Positions 44,392 through 52,801 of a stretch of DNA of 64,000 nt are shown piece after piece; the stretch's first letter is position 1, and every line of letters starts with the position of its first letter. The DNA lies in NCBI GenBank assembly GCA_034112085.1, contig JAWUWD010000038.1, positions 45,088 through 109,087 on the forward strand, written 5' to 3'. The position numbers were made by a program, and so were the translations under genes. Source of the stretch: JAWUWD01 sp034112085. GTDB lineage: Bacteria; Bacteroidota; Bacteroidia; Cytophagales; Cyclobacteriaceae. The notes beneath the pieces were generated by a model. It was not told the origin of the DNA and did no database searches. It was given only the letters and a program-made list of their open reading frames with translations.

Positions 44392-47300
44392 TTTTCCAGT
44401 GGAATATGGATTTCGACACGAGTTCCTTGTCGTCCTTCACTCTCTAAATCAACTATACTAAAATTCATTTTATTATCTCTTTTCATATTTAGTATTTCTA
44501 ATCTATCCCCAGTAATTTGCATCCCAGAGGACACGTGATCACTATCTTCCTTATTCTTTTTTGTGGAATTGATCCCTACACCATCATCCTCAATAGCGCA
44601 AATAATGACTTCATTTTCGAGCTTTAAATCAAGTAATATTCGACCATTTTTGTCGTTAGGAATAATGCCATGTCGGATAGAATTTTCTATAAATGGCTGA
44701 ATGAGCATTGGGGGTATTTGACATTCATTGACGTCAATAGATTCATCAATTACAATCTCGTAATCAAACTTGTATTCTGTTCGCAATATCTCCAAATCCA
44801 TATACAGCTTCAGTGACTCCAATTCGTCAGCAATAGGAAGAGCTGAGGACTTAGAGTTTTCCAATATCATTCGCATCAGCTTGGCAAACTTGGACAAGTG
44901 GCGTGAGGCAACTAATGGCTCATTGTCTTGAATATAATACTGAATTGAATTAAGAACATTGAAAATGAAATGCGGATTGATTTGGGCACGGAGAGCTTTC
45001 CTTTCTGAAGCAATCATCATTCGTTCAACATTCAAAGTTTCACTTTGAGCGGCAGCCACTTTCCTAATACTATTGAGTCTAAATGAAATGAACCATCTAA
45101 TGAGTAGCACCACCGATGAAACAATCAGAAGAATAAACCACCATCGAAGCCATATGGGTGAATCAATTTTAAATGGAAAACTTACTGGACTCTCACTCCA
45201 TATTCCTAACTCATTGGTTGCTTTCACAATAAATGTATATTCGCCAGGAGGAATATTGGTGTAATTAGCTTCTCTTTTATCCGTTGCTGGAGACCACTCT
45301 TTATCAAAGCCTTCCAACTTCCATTGATAACGCACATTTTCAGGTATCTTCAAATTGATCCCAATAAACTCAAATGTTAATTGATTCTGATCGTGTTCTA
45401 ATGCCAGATCAATGGGCAAGTTGAACCAAGGAGTGACTCCCTCCGCAAAGTCATTCCAATCAACCTCATCAAAAAATAATTTAATTCTTGAAAGATGAAT
45501 TTTTGTATCGAAAGGATCTTGTAATAAACTTTCAGGATTAACTCTAGTTGCTCCACCAATTGTACCAAACCACAAATTACCTTTGGAGTCCATAATGCCA
45601 CTTCCATCATTGGTTTCAATACTAGAGAATCCTTCCTCATCACCATAGATGATAACATCTAGTAGGTTGTGATCTTTATCTAGCTCTATTCTGTTGATCC
45701 CCAATATTGTGCTTATCCAGATAGTCCCATTATCATCTACCGTCACACTATTAACAGTGTTAGATGATAGGCCATCTTCTTCATCTAAGATTATTACTTC
45801 ATCATCGATGATGCCAATGAGGCCAGCATCCGAGCCAAACCATACTGTACCATCTGGATCTACAGTAGAAGATGTGATATAGTCGGTAGGTACTCCCTTG
45901 GAACTATTAAAGCTTGTGAACTGATCTCCATCATACTTGTAAATACCATCACTATCCGTTCCAAACCAATAATTTCCCTGTGAGTCTTTACTTATCGAGT
46001 AAACAGAACTATTAGTAAATCCATTAGTTTTTGAGAAATAAACGGAGGAAACATGATCGTCCATAAAATTAAGTTCCACACTAGTGACATCATCACTTCT
46101 CTGATTTTTCCCCCAATGAGCCGCAGGTTTTTGAAAAGACTGCTTTAAGTTTTTTTCTTTTACCACACCATTATGAGTTCCCACCCATACACTACCATCA
46201 TTATCTTCAAATAGCGACCAGATTTCAACACCTTCGTACTTGGGATGCGGGCTAAACTTCTTTCCATCAAAATAATTCAATCCATTAAGCGTCCCTGCCC
46301 ACAACTCATTGTTATTTGTTTGCACTATGGAAAAAACGTTATCTCCAGATAAACCGTCAGACTTGTCATAACTATCAAGTGAACCATCCTTCGGGTCAAA
46401 CTTATTGATTCCTCCACCGAAGGTCCCCAACCATATATTCTCCTGATTATCTTCAATAATTGGGAATACTAAATCATGCGACAAACCCTGCTCCTTACCG
46501 AAATGGACAAATGAATCCCCCATATATTTATTGACCCCACCCCCAACAGTACCTAGCCAAAGTATTCCATCACTATTCTTAAATATGCTCAATACCGCAT
46601 TAGAATTAAGTCCATTTTTATCATTTATTTGAGTAAATGAATCATCAGCATATATGAACACTCCTCCTCCTCTGGTGCCGATCCAAACCTTACCACTGTT
46701 GTCCTCGTTGATTGATTCTATCCAATTGTTGCCACGTCCTCCATCTTGAAAAAACTCAGCGTACTTACCATCAGATAATCTGCCGACACCTCTTGGTGAA
46801 CCCAACCAAATATCTCCTCCCTCATCTTGAAACATGGTTCTGATAAATTTGCCAATGCGAGCGTCTTGTAAATCTAAAGAGTCCATTTTGCCATTTTGAT
46901 AGATCGATACTCCCTTAGGTGTTCCAATCCATAGACCCTTTTCTTTCGTTTTCAAAATAGTAAGCACTCGACTATTGATAAGCTGATCATTCTTATCAAA
47001 TGCATATAGGCTATCACCATCTATGATGTTTATTCCTTCACTTGTCCCCGCCCATAACTTTCCTTGATCATCATTTATGATAGAAGTTACCGTATTTGAC
47101 AATAGACCTTCTTCAAGTCCATATTTGACAAATTTTTTCCCATTGTACTTGATTAGCCCTTCGTCTTCTGTACCAATCCAAAGGATTCCATTATTGTCAC
47201 TATATAATACTTGGATTCTATTACTTGGAAGTCCATTTTTTCGAGTAAAATTCTCATAGCTGACGCCATCAAATCGACTAAGTCCACCTTCATAAGTACC

Positions 47301-47456
47301 AAACCACATGAATCCATTTTGGTCTTCGCATACTGTAGAGACGACTGAGTGGACTAATCCATCTTGAACATTATGTACCTTGAAGTTGTGTCTCTGAGCA
47401 AATGAGTCAAGAGAAAGGGAAAGCAAAAGTAGACTTGAGAGCAGGGTTCTAATCAT
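44388..47456 (-). CDS. Large beta-propeller sensor kinase of the LytS type
   Basis: The 1022-residue protein has a signal peptide (DSFAQ), about 670 residues with some 14 propeller repeats (ENGFMWFGTYEGGLSRFDG, NGILWIGTEDEGL), hence probably two propellers, and a Y_Y_Y domain (VRYQWKLEGFDKEWSPATDKREANYTNIPPG). One membrane helix lies near 770-790. His_kinase follows with H829 in INPHFIFNVLNSIQYY, then HATPase (PMLIQPFIENSIRHG, DDGVGI). The output is a LytTR regulator rather than a fused AraC domain. The stimulus is unknown; surface sugars are typical for two-propeller hybrids, but that is not transferable with certainty. Confidence 0.93.
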   Translation of the reverse strand: MIRTLLSSLLLLSLSLDSFAQRHNFKVHNVQDGLVHSVVSTVCEDQNGFMWFGTYEGGLSRFDGVSYENFTRKNGLPSNRIQVLYSDNNGILWIGTEDEGLIKYNGKKFVKYGLEEGLLSNTVTSIINDDQGKLWAGTSEGINIIDGDSLYAFDKNDQLINSRVLTILKTKEKGLWIGTPKGVSIYQNGKMDSLDLQDARIGKFIRTMFQDEGGDIWLGSPRGVGRLSDGKYAEFFQDGGRGNNWIESINEDNSGKVWIGTRGGGVFIYADDSFTQINDKNGLNSNAVLSIFKNSDGILWLGTVGGGVNKYMGDSFVHFGKEQGLSHDLVFPIIEDNQENIWLGTFGGGINKFDPKDGSLDSYDKSDGLSGDNVFSIVQTNNNELWAGTLNGLNYFDGKKFSPHPKYEGVEIWSLFEDNDGSVWVGTHNGVVKEKNLKQSFQKPAAHWGKNQRSDDVTSVELNFMDDHVSSVYFSKTNGFTNSSVYSISKDSQGNYWFGTDSDGIYKYDGDQFTSFNSSKGVPTDYITSSTVDPDGTVWFGSDAGLIGIIDDEVIILDEEDGLSSNTVNSVTVDDNGTIWISTILGINRIELDKDHNLLDVIIYGDEEGFSSIETNDGSGIMDSKGNLWFGTIGGATRVNPESLLQDPFDTKIHLSRIKLFFDEVDWNDFAEGVTPWFNLPIDLALEHDQNQLTFEFIGINLKIPENVRYQWKLEGFDKEWSPATDKREANYTNIPPGEYTFIVKATNELGIWSESPVSFPFKIDSPIWLRWWFILLIVSSVVLLIRWFISFRLNSIRKVAAAQSETLNVERMMIASERKALRAQINPHFIFNVLNSIQYYIQDNEPLVASRHLSKFAKLMRMILENSKSSALPIADELESLKLYMDLEILRTEYKFDYEIVIDESIDVNECQIPPMLIQPFIENSIRHGIIPNDKNGRILLDLKLENEVIICAIEDDGVGINSTKKNKEDSDHVSSGMQITGDRLEILNMKRDNKMNFSIVDLESEGRQGTRVEIHIPLEN

Positions 47457-47526
47457 GAATTATCTTATTTTAGATAAGCGACTGATAAGATACAGAATCA
47501 TAATGGTTATTTAAAGCTTCGGAAAA

Positions 47527-48264
47527 TTAGAAATTCAATACTTGTTTCAGCTTACTATATCCTGAGCGGCTAACATTGATTTTCGCACCATGTTTAAGGT
47601 GAAGAATATATGATTCTTTCTCATATACCTCTATTTTATCAATAGCGTTAATCGCTGCGATGTAAGATCTGTGTGTACGTACAAATTGATCCTGAGGAAG
47701 ATGAGCTTCTAAGTACTTCATCGTTATTTGCTTAAGATACTTAGCCTCTGTTGTGTGAATAGAAACGTAGTCATCCTGGGCTTCTATATAAATGATTTCT
47801 TCGGTGGATATGATATTAATCTTGTTACCAAGTTTGACAACTATCCTGTCTAAAACATCTTCTTGCTGTGGGTAAATGATGGGCGTTTTAGCAGTGTGAT
47901 CTGAAGTTTGTAAAGTGAATTTTTCTTTCACCTTAGCAATGGCTTCTGCAAAACGTCCTTTATCATAAGGTTTGAGCAGGTAGTCTGTAGCACTTAGTTC
48001 AAATGCCTTAATGGCATATTGGTCAAAAGCGGTACTAAAAATAACCAAAGGCTCATGATCAAGTAATTCCAGCATTTCAAAACCCGTTATTTTTGGCATT
48101 TGAATATCCAGAAAAATAAGATCAGGCTTCTGTTCATTTATCATTTTCACTCCTTCAAAACCATTAGAGCATTCTCCAATGACTTCAATTTCAGGAAAAT
48201 CCTTGATATAGGCACTCACAATATCTCGTGCTAATACTTCATCATCTATTATAATCGCTCTCAT
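47527..48264 (-). CDS. LytTR response regulator (LytR type)
   Basis: The 245-residue protein has a receiver with D53 (LIFLDIQMPKITG), Lys in LLKPYDKGR, and LytTR residues about 140-245 ending HLKHGAKINVSRSGYSKLKQVLNF. It overlaps the upstream kinase by 4 bases (ATGA) and belongs to a three-gene operon: LiaF-like protein, kinase, regulator. Probably responds to envelope state. Confidence 0.94.
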   Translation of the reverse strand: MRAIIIDDEVLARDIVSAYIKDFPEIEVIGECSNGFEGVKMINEQKPDLIFLDIQMPKITGFEMLELLDHEPLVIFSTAFDQYAIKAFELSATDYLLKPYDKGRFAEAIAKVKEKFTLQTSDHTAKTPIIYPQQEDVLDRIVVKLGNKINIISTEEIIYIEAQDDYVSIHTTEAKYLKQITMKYLEAHLPQDQFVRTHRSYIAAINAIDKIEVYEKESYILHLKHGAKINVSRSGYSKLKQVLNF

Positions 48265-49307
48265 AAGCTTACTGGAATATTAAGGGTAACCGCGAAAGTG
48301 TCGTTGGTCTTTGTAGTCACAATTACATGATCTAGACGATAGTGAATTTTGAGCCTTTGTTCAGTGTTTTTAAGTCCTATGCCTTTTCCTTTGGGTGGCT
48401 GAGTTTTTGAATCATAAGGATTGGTGATGGTAATCGTTAGGATACTTTTATCAACAACTGCACTTGTGATAATTTCGACATCATCCAGGGTATCATATAA
48501 CCCAAATTTGATTGCATTTTCAAATAGTGGTTGAAGTATCATGTTAGGTAGTTGGACCGAGAGGCATTCATCACTAATCTTATATAGAACAGAGAGTCGA
48601 TCTCCAAAACGTATTTTTTCTATATCCAGATACAATTGAATCGTCTCCATCTCTTGAGCCAATGTCCGTGTTTTCTTATCACCATTTTGCAGCGAACGCC
48701 TAAGAAAATCAGACAGTTTGATGACCATTTGTTGTGCCTTTTCAGGATTGGAAATAGTCAAAGAGCTAATAGAATTGAGGCTATTGAATATGAAATGTGG
48801 ATTCAATTGTGACTTGAGCGCATCTAATGCCGTTTGTTGAATGATTTGCTGAAGGTTAGCCTCATTGAGCACTTTCTCATGAAGATCTTCCGTATATTTC
48901 AATAAGTAATAAAGCAAGATGATTATCGCAAAGTAAAGCCCTGAAGCCGTTGCTCGCAAAATCAACGTATCGTTGACGAATAGTACAAACGTGGCATCAG
49001 TGGCAAATATAAAAAGCATCACGTGCTTGAAACTTAGTAATACGATCAACATCCCAGCAAGTATCAATGCCGCATAACTGACCGTAGTGTTGACGGAGTG
49101 ATTGCCCAACGAAATAAACCGGAAAGCAAAGCCATAAAAAAAACCTAGCCCAGCAATTGTTCCATTAAACACTACGCTATCGGTAGCCGATTGTACTAAT
49201 GGGAACTCATAATACAAATGCAAAAAAACCGTATGGGTAATGATGATCATTGCCCATACGGTCATATATTGAAGTATCTTATGGTGTGTAATTAGTGGGT
49301 GTCTCAC
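48261..49307 (-). CDS. LytS-type membrane histidine kinase
   Basis: The 348-residue protein has an N-terminal domain of four or more membrane helices (residues about 13-150), then His_kinase with H171 in QLNPHFIFNSLNSISS and HATPase (PNMILQPLFENAIKFGLY, GKGIGLKNTEQRLKIHY). There is no large extracytoplasmic sensor, so it likely senses a membrane event or works through the LiaF-like protein encoded 39 bases upstream. Confidence 0.92.
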   Translation of the reverse strand: MRHPLITHHKILQYMTVWAMIIITHTVFLHLYYEFPLVQSATDSVVFNGTIAGLGFFYGFAFRFISLGNHSVNTTVSYAALILAGMLIVLLSFKHVMLFIFATDATFVLFVNDTLILRATASGLYFAIIILLYYLLKYTEDLHEKVLNEANLQQIIQQTALDALKSQLNPHFIFNSLNSISSLTISNPEKAQQMVIKLSDFLRRSLQNGDKKTRTLAQEMETIQLYLDIEKIRFGDRLSVLYKISDECLSVQLPNMILQPLFENAIKFGLYDTLDDVEIITSAVVDKSILTITITNPYDSKTQPPKGKGIGLKNTEQRLKIHYRLDHVIVTTKTNDTFAVTLNIPVSL

Positions 49308-49346
49308 GAATCGATAAGATACTACTATTATTACTTGGAGAAAATA

Positions 49347-50042
49347 CTATAAGCTCTTTACTTCTCCTCCTCCAAAGAGCACTAGCCCTTTGATCGTTAA
49401 TACTTTGTCTACATTGTGAACTACGGTGAGGGCAGTTTGTCTTTTGTCAGAGAAGCCTCCGAATATTGCTATCACCTCAGTTTTGATAGTCCAGTCTGGT
49501 GGCACAATGATGTCTGTTCCTCCAAACATTGCAAAGACATCCAATACTGGTTGACCATCTGCGATATCTGCTTGACTCATATTAATCTTTGATCCACCAA
49601 AGACCGCAGTTATTCTACCACCTTTGAAATTTTGGCTAGTGATTTTTTTTTCACCACCACCAAATACTGCCATATCATCAAGGTAATCTACTTCATCAGC
49701 ATCCGCTGGCTTATTGTTCGTACTTTTTCGCATCACCAAAGCCGCTCCTAAGAAGATTAAGATACCTGGAAGGAATAGATCCCAGAAGTCAAAGTGCAAC
49801 CACCAAAGAATATCCTCTAGCAAAAAAACCGTACCGATAGTTAATAATATTACTCCTGGCCCTTTCTTATCTCTGCCAAAGATAAAATACAACCCTATCA
49901 GTATTAGAAGTGACTTCCATGAGAAAATGTAATGTGGTAAGTGAAAGTAGAAAATATTAAGATTGTCAAGTAATAACATTCCACCTATTAGAAAGAAGAT
50001 GATTCCTAACCATAATCTTTTTTTGTCGTTGTTTTCAGCCAT
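49347..50042 (-). CDS. LiaF-like membrane protein (DUF5668 / cell-wall-active antibiotic response)
   Basis: The 231-residue protein has four membrane helices in the first about 105 residues (LWLGIIFFLIGGMLLLDNL, LLILIGLYFIFG, GVILLTIGTVFLLEDI, FLPGILIFLGAALVM). A cytoplasmic right-handed beta structure follows with repeated FGG motifs (MAVFGGGEKKI, AVFGGSKINMS, FAMFGGTDIIVP, IAIFGGFSDKR, VLFGGGEVKSL). In Firmicutes LiaF holds the LiaS kinase in check. First gene of an operon with a LytS/LytTR pair, so a similar inhibitory role toward that kinase is a fair inference. Confidence 0.88.
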   Translation of the reverse strand: MAENNDKKRLWLGIIFFLIGGMLLLDNLNIFYFHLPHYIFSWKSLLILIGLYFIFGRDKKGPGVILLTIGTVFLLEDILWWLHFDFWDLFLPGILIFLGAALVMRKSTNNKPADADEVDYLDDMAVFGGGEKKITSQNFKGGRITAVFGGSKINMSQADIADGQPVLDVFAMFGGTDIIVPPDWTIKTEVIAIFGGFSDKRQTALTVVHNVDKVLTIKGLVLFGGGEVKSL

Positions 50043-50064
50043 GATTTTTATTGTTTGTTCTGTA

Positions 50065-50072
50065 CAAATATA
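50065..50072 (-). promoter_or_regulatory. -7 box of the LiaF-like operon
   Basis: Minus strand TATATTTG is an exact TAnnTTTG, 22 bases before the start codon. The -33 element at the standard distance is not clear. Confidence 0.5.
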
Positions 50073-50161
50073 CGGGGTGTCTCAGAAAAATATGGCACAA
50101 ATCGGTAAGTGACAGCGAGCAATCGGTTAACAAACGAATGGCAAGTGTCATTGCTTGAAAT

Positions 50162-50776
50162 TTACTCAGGATTTATGATCGATCTGAATGTCAAACTAAT
50201 TCTAGGCGTAGTGACTTTCTTGGTTTTAGGGATACTATGGAGCCAGTTAGTTTGCGTTAAACCTGTCATGATGAGCAAGCCTCCATGTTCAAGCAGGATG
50301 TCGACTCGCTCTTTATTGTCTTTATGTTTGAAGGCAAATTTACGTTCGGCACCAAAGCTCAAAGAGGCTATCGCACCATTCCTCTTTAGAGCTTTTTCAT
50401 CATCACTGTGCCAAGACACTCCTTCATCACCATTGTGATAGAGATTCATCAGGCATGAATTGAACGTTTCATTTGTTCTTTGCTCAATAAGGTGCTTTAA
50501 CTCTAGAAGTTGCTTAGTCCAAGGAAGGGCCTTTTTGGTAGTATTAGAATAAGTGTATTTGAAATCACGATCTCCATACCAGGCTACTTTGCGCTTGGTA
50601 ACAATATGTTTCCCCGCTATAATAGATTCATCATGTTTCCATTCTATCTTAGTCAGCAATTCAGAGAATTGCTGATCAGACTTTACTTGATCATGTATCT
50701 TACCATAATAATACACTTCTCCATCGTGGGGTAGGAGATTTTTGGAAGAGTCAAAAGGCAGGTCAAAGAGATTCAT
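50162..50776 (-). CDS. AlkB-type 2-oxoglutarate/Fe(II) dioxygenase
   Basis: From Met at 50776 the product has 204 residues; the longer frame to 50884 adds a stretch unlike the family. The iron ligands are in WHSDDEK (HxD) and WLHSIPKT (His), and the 2-oxoglutarate Arg is in PRISLTFR. VAWYGDRDFKYTYSN and MNLYHNGDEGVSWHSD are typical of the ALKBH2/3-like bacterial branch. It removes methyl groups from 1-meA and 3-meC in DNA by oxidation. Divergent from the TPR kinase gene. Confidence 0.9.
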   Translation of the reverse strand: MNLFDLPFDSSKNLLPHDGEVYYYGKIHDQVKSDQQFSELLTKIEWKHDESIIAGKHIVTKRKVAWYGDRDFKYTYSNTTKKALPWTKQLLELKHLIEQRTNETFNSCLMNLYHNGDEGVSWHSDDEKALKRNGAIASLSFGAERKFAFKHKDNKERVDILLEHGGLLIMTGLTQTNWLHSIPKTKKVTTPRISLTFRSIINPE

Positions 50777-50941
50777 ATGGATCAAAGATAATGATTCTTT
50801 AAGAGCCAATGATACTAGAAGATTATTGCCTATAAGTTTTACAGAGAAAATTTGGAGTTGGAAAGATAAGATTTCGTTAACCACTAATTATTCTATTAGT
50901 TGGATTTTAATGTATATCTTGAGAGTAATAATACTCGAAAA

Positions 50942-52714
50942 ATGAAGAATATCTTTACCGTACTTTTAGCTATTATTGGTAACATAATATGTATTGCACA
51001 AGACAACAATACTGTTGATAGTCTGACTATTAGAAAAGTTGAAAGGCTACTGGTGAAAAGCAACAAAGTATTTTACTCCAAAACAGACTCCGCAAAATTT
51101 TATGCCGAAATGATGATCAAGATTTCGGAAGACATGGATTATGATTTAGGAGTAGCAAAAGGACTAACCAATTTAGGAATTGTCTATGATATTTACGGTG
51201 ACTTAGCTAAATCATTTTCCATACACAAGCAAGCTTTTGACTTATACAGCCACCTGGGCTTTGAGAGAGGCAAGGCAAACTCCCAATATAACATTGCTCT
51301 CATATTAGTTCAAGAGGGCAAGTATGAAGAGGCTCTTTCCTATTCAATGGAATCCTATAATTATTATGAAAAAACCCAAAACAAAATATTCATGGCTAAC
51401 ACATTGGGTACAATTGGGAATATACTCACTCTGAAAGGGGAAGATCTTGATTTAATAATTGAAAAGTTAGAGGAAGCCAAATCAATTTATAAAGATACTG
51501 AGAATGTTGGTGGAATTTGTTCTGCGACAAACTTGCAGGGAGATGCATACTTAAAACACGGAGAAGTGTCTTTAGCCATTTCACATTATGAAAGAGCAAG
51601 AGATTTATTAACCCCTCTTAATAATGCTTGGTACTTGGGATATTCATATCTGGGACTGTCAAAAAGCTATTTAGCATCTGATCAATTGATTTTGGCTAAA
51701 CAAAACACCGAACGCGCTATTGCTCAGTATAGGGTTCTAAACCACAAGTTGAGATTAATGGAAGTTTACGAAATTAGAGTCGCTATTAGCGAAAAAAATG
51801 ATGACCTAAGAGGTGTCATAAGTAATCTCAAAACTCATCAATTATACAAAGACAGCATATTCAATGAGAAGCAGTCTAAGCAAACTAGTTTGTTGACAAT
51901 TGAGTTTGAAACCAAAAAGAAGGAAGCAGAAATTGCCTCATTGTCACACCAAGCTTCAATTCAGTTATTAGAAATTGAACAAAAAAATCTAGCGATGATC
52001 ATCGGCTTGATAGTTATCTTCTTTGTGCTGTCGGTAATCTACTTTATTTACAGACAGCGATCCCTCAAAAATCAGCAATCTCAAATAGAACTTGAGCAAC
52101 GATTTCTTCGATCGCAACTCAACCCGCACTTTATATCCAATGCACTGATGGCTGTACAGAATTTTATGATGAAAAATCAAGGAGAGAAGGCAGCGCTTTA
52201 CCTTGGTAAGTTCTCGAAGTTGATGCGTGAGATTTTAGAAAATTCTCGTCAAGAGTTTATCCTAGTCGAAGATGAAGTAGCAATGCTCACCAACTATATG
52301 GACATCCATAAGATGAGAATGAATGATGCTTTTAACTACAAAATCAATATTGATATTAACATCGATCCAGAAACGGACACCATTCCTCCAATGTTTGTGC
52401 AGCCATTTATCGAAAACGCGATCGAACATGGCATAATTAACGCTAAAGGAAAAGGGCTTATAGAGCTAAGTCTAGTAAAAGATGGAGACTATATATCAAT
52501 AGCCATTAAAGACAATGGTGAAGGACTTTCAACAAATTCCTCAAAAGCACAAGAGCACACTTCACTATCTACGATCATTATCAAAGAGCGAATGGAGCTA
52601 TTTAACAAATCCCTCAAAAACAAAATTCAACTCTTACTTGGCAACTATACGGATGTACATGGAGAAATACTAGGAACCAAAGTTGAATTGAAGGTGCCAT
52701 ATAGGTACTTGTGA
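50942..52714 (+). CDS. TPR-containing sensor kinase, LytS type, with altered phosphoacceptor motif
   Basis: The 590 residues run from ATG 50942 (MKNIFTVLLAIIGNIICIAQ, signal peptide). Six or so TPR repeats follow to about residue 310 (ANSQYNIALILVQEGKYEEALSYSMES), then a coiled coil, a membrane helix near 352-372, and a His_kinase domain with H396. The usual NPHFIFNALNS reads NPHFISNALMA here: S399 replaces Phe and Met replaces Asn. The ATPase part keeps PMFVQPFIENAIEHGI and DNGEGL. It lies upstream of a close paralogue and shares a regulator with it, so it may act as a partner subunit. Confidence 0.9.
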   Translation: MKNIFTVLLAIIGNIICIAQDNNTVDSLTIRKVERLLVKSNKVFYSKTDSAKFYAEMMIKISEDMDYDLGVAKGLTNLGIVYDIYGDLAKSFSIHKQAFDLYSHLGFERGKANSQYNIALILVQEGKYEEALSYSMESYNYYEKTQNKIFMANTLGTIGNILTLKGEDLDLIIEKLEEAKSIYKDTENVGGICSATNLQGDAYLKHGEVSLAISHYERARDLLTPLNNAWYLGYSYLGLSKSYLASDQLILAKQNTERAIAQYRVLNHKLRLMEVYEIRVAISEKNDDLRGVISNLKTHQLYKDSIFNEKQSKQTSLLTIEFETKKKEAEIASLSHQASIQLLEIEQKNLAMIIGLIVIFFVLSVIYFIYRQRSLKNQQSQIELEQRFLRSQLNPHFISNALMAVQNFMMKNQGEKAALYLGKFSKLMREILENSRQEFILVEDEVAMLTNYMDIHKMRMNDAFNYKINIDINIDPETDTIPPMFVQPFIENAIEHGIINAKGKGLIELSLVKDGDYISIAIKDNGEGLSTNSSKAQEHTSLSTIIIKERMELFNKSLKNKIQLLLGNYTDVHGEILGTKVELKVPYRYL

Positions 52715-52767
52715 AACATTGTCATGATTTTTTTGTTTTCAGTTCAATCAAATATGCGACAAAATTG

Positions 52768-52785
52768 TAGATTTGACGAAATCTA
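52768..52785 (+). promoter_or_regulatory. -7 box inside a perfect inverted repeat, second TPR kinase
   Basis: TAGATTT-GACG-AAATCTA is a perfect palindrome whose left arm and first spacer base make TAGATTTG, an exact -7 box. It lies 16 bases before the GTG at 52802. It gives the second kinase its own promoter and a likely operator. Confidence 0.5.
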
Positions 52786-52801
52786 AATAACAATCAATTT
52801 A

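Noticed and set aside
50776..50884. Longer AlkB start at 50884
   Set aside because: The added 36 residues are hydrophobic and unlike AlkB; the family-like sequence begins at MNLFDLPFD.
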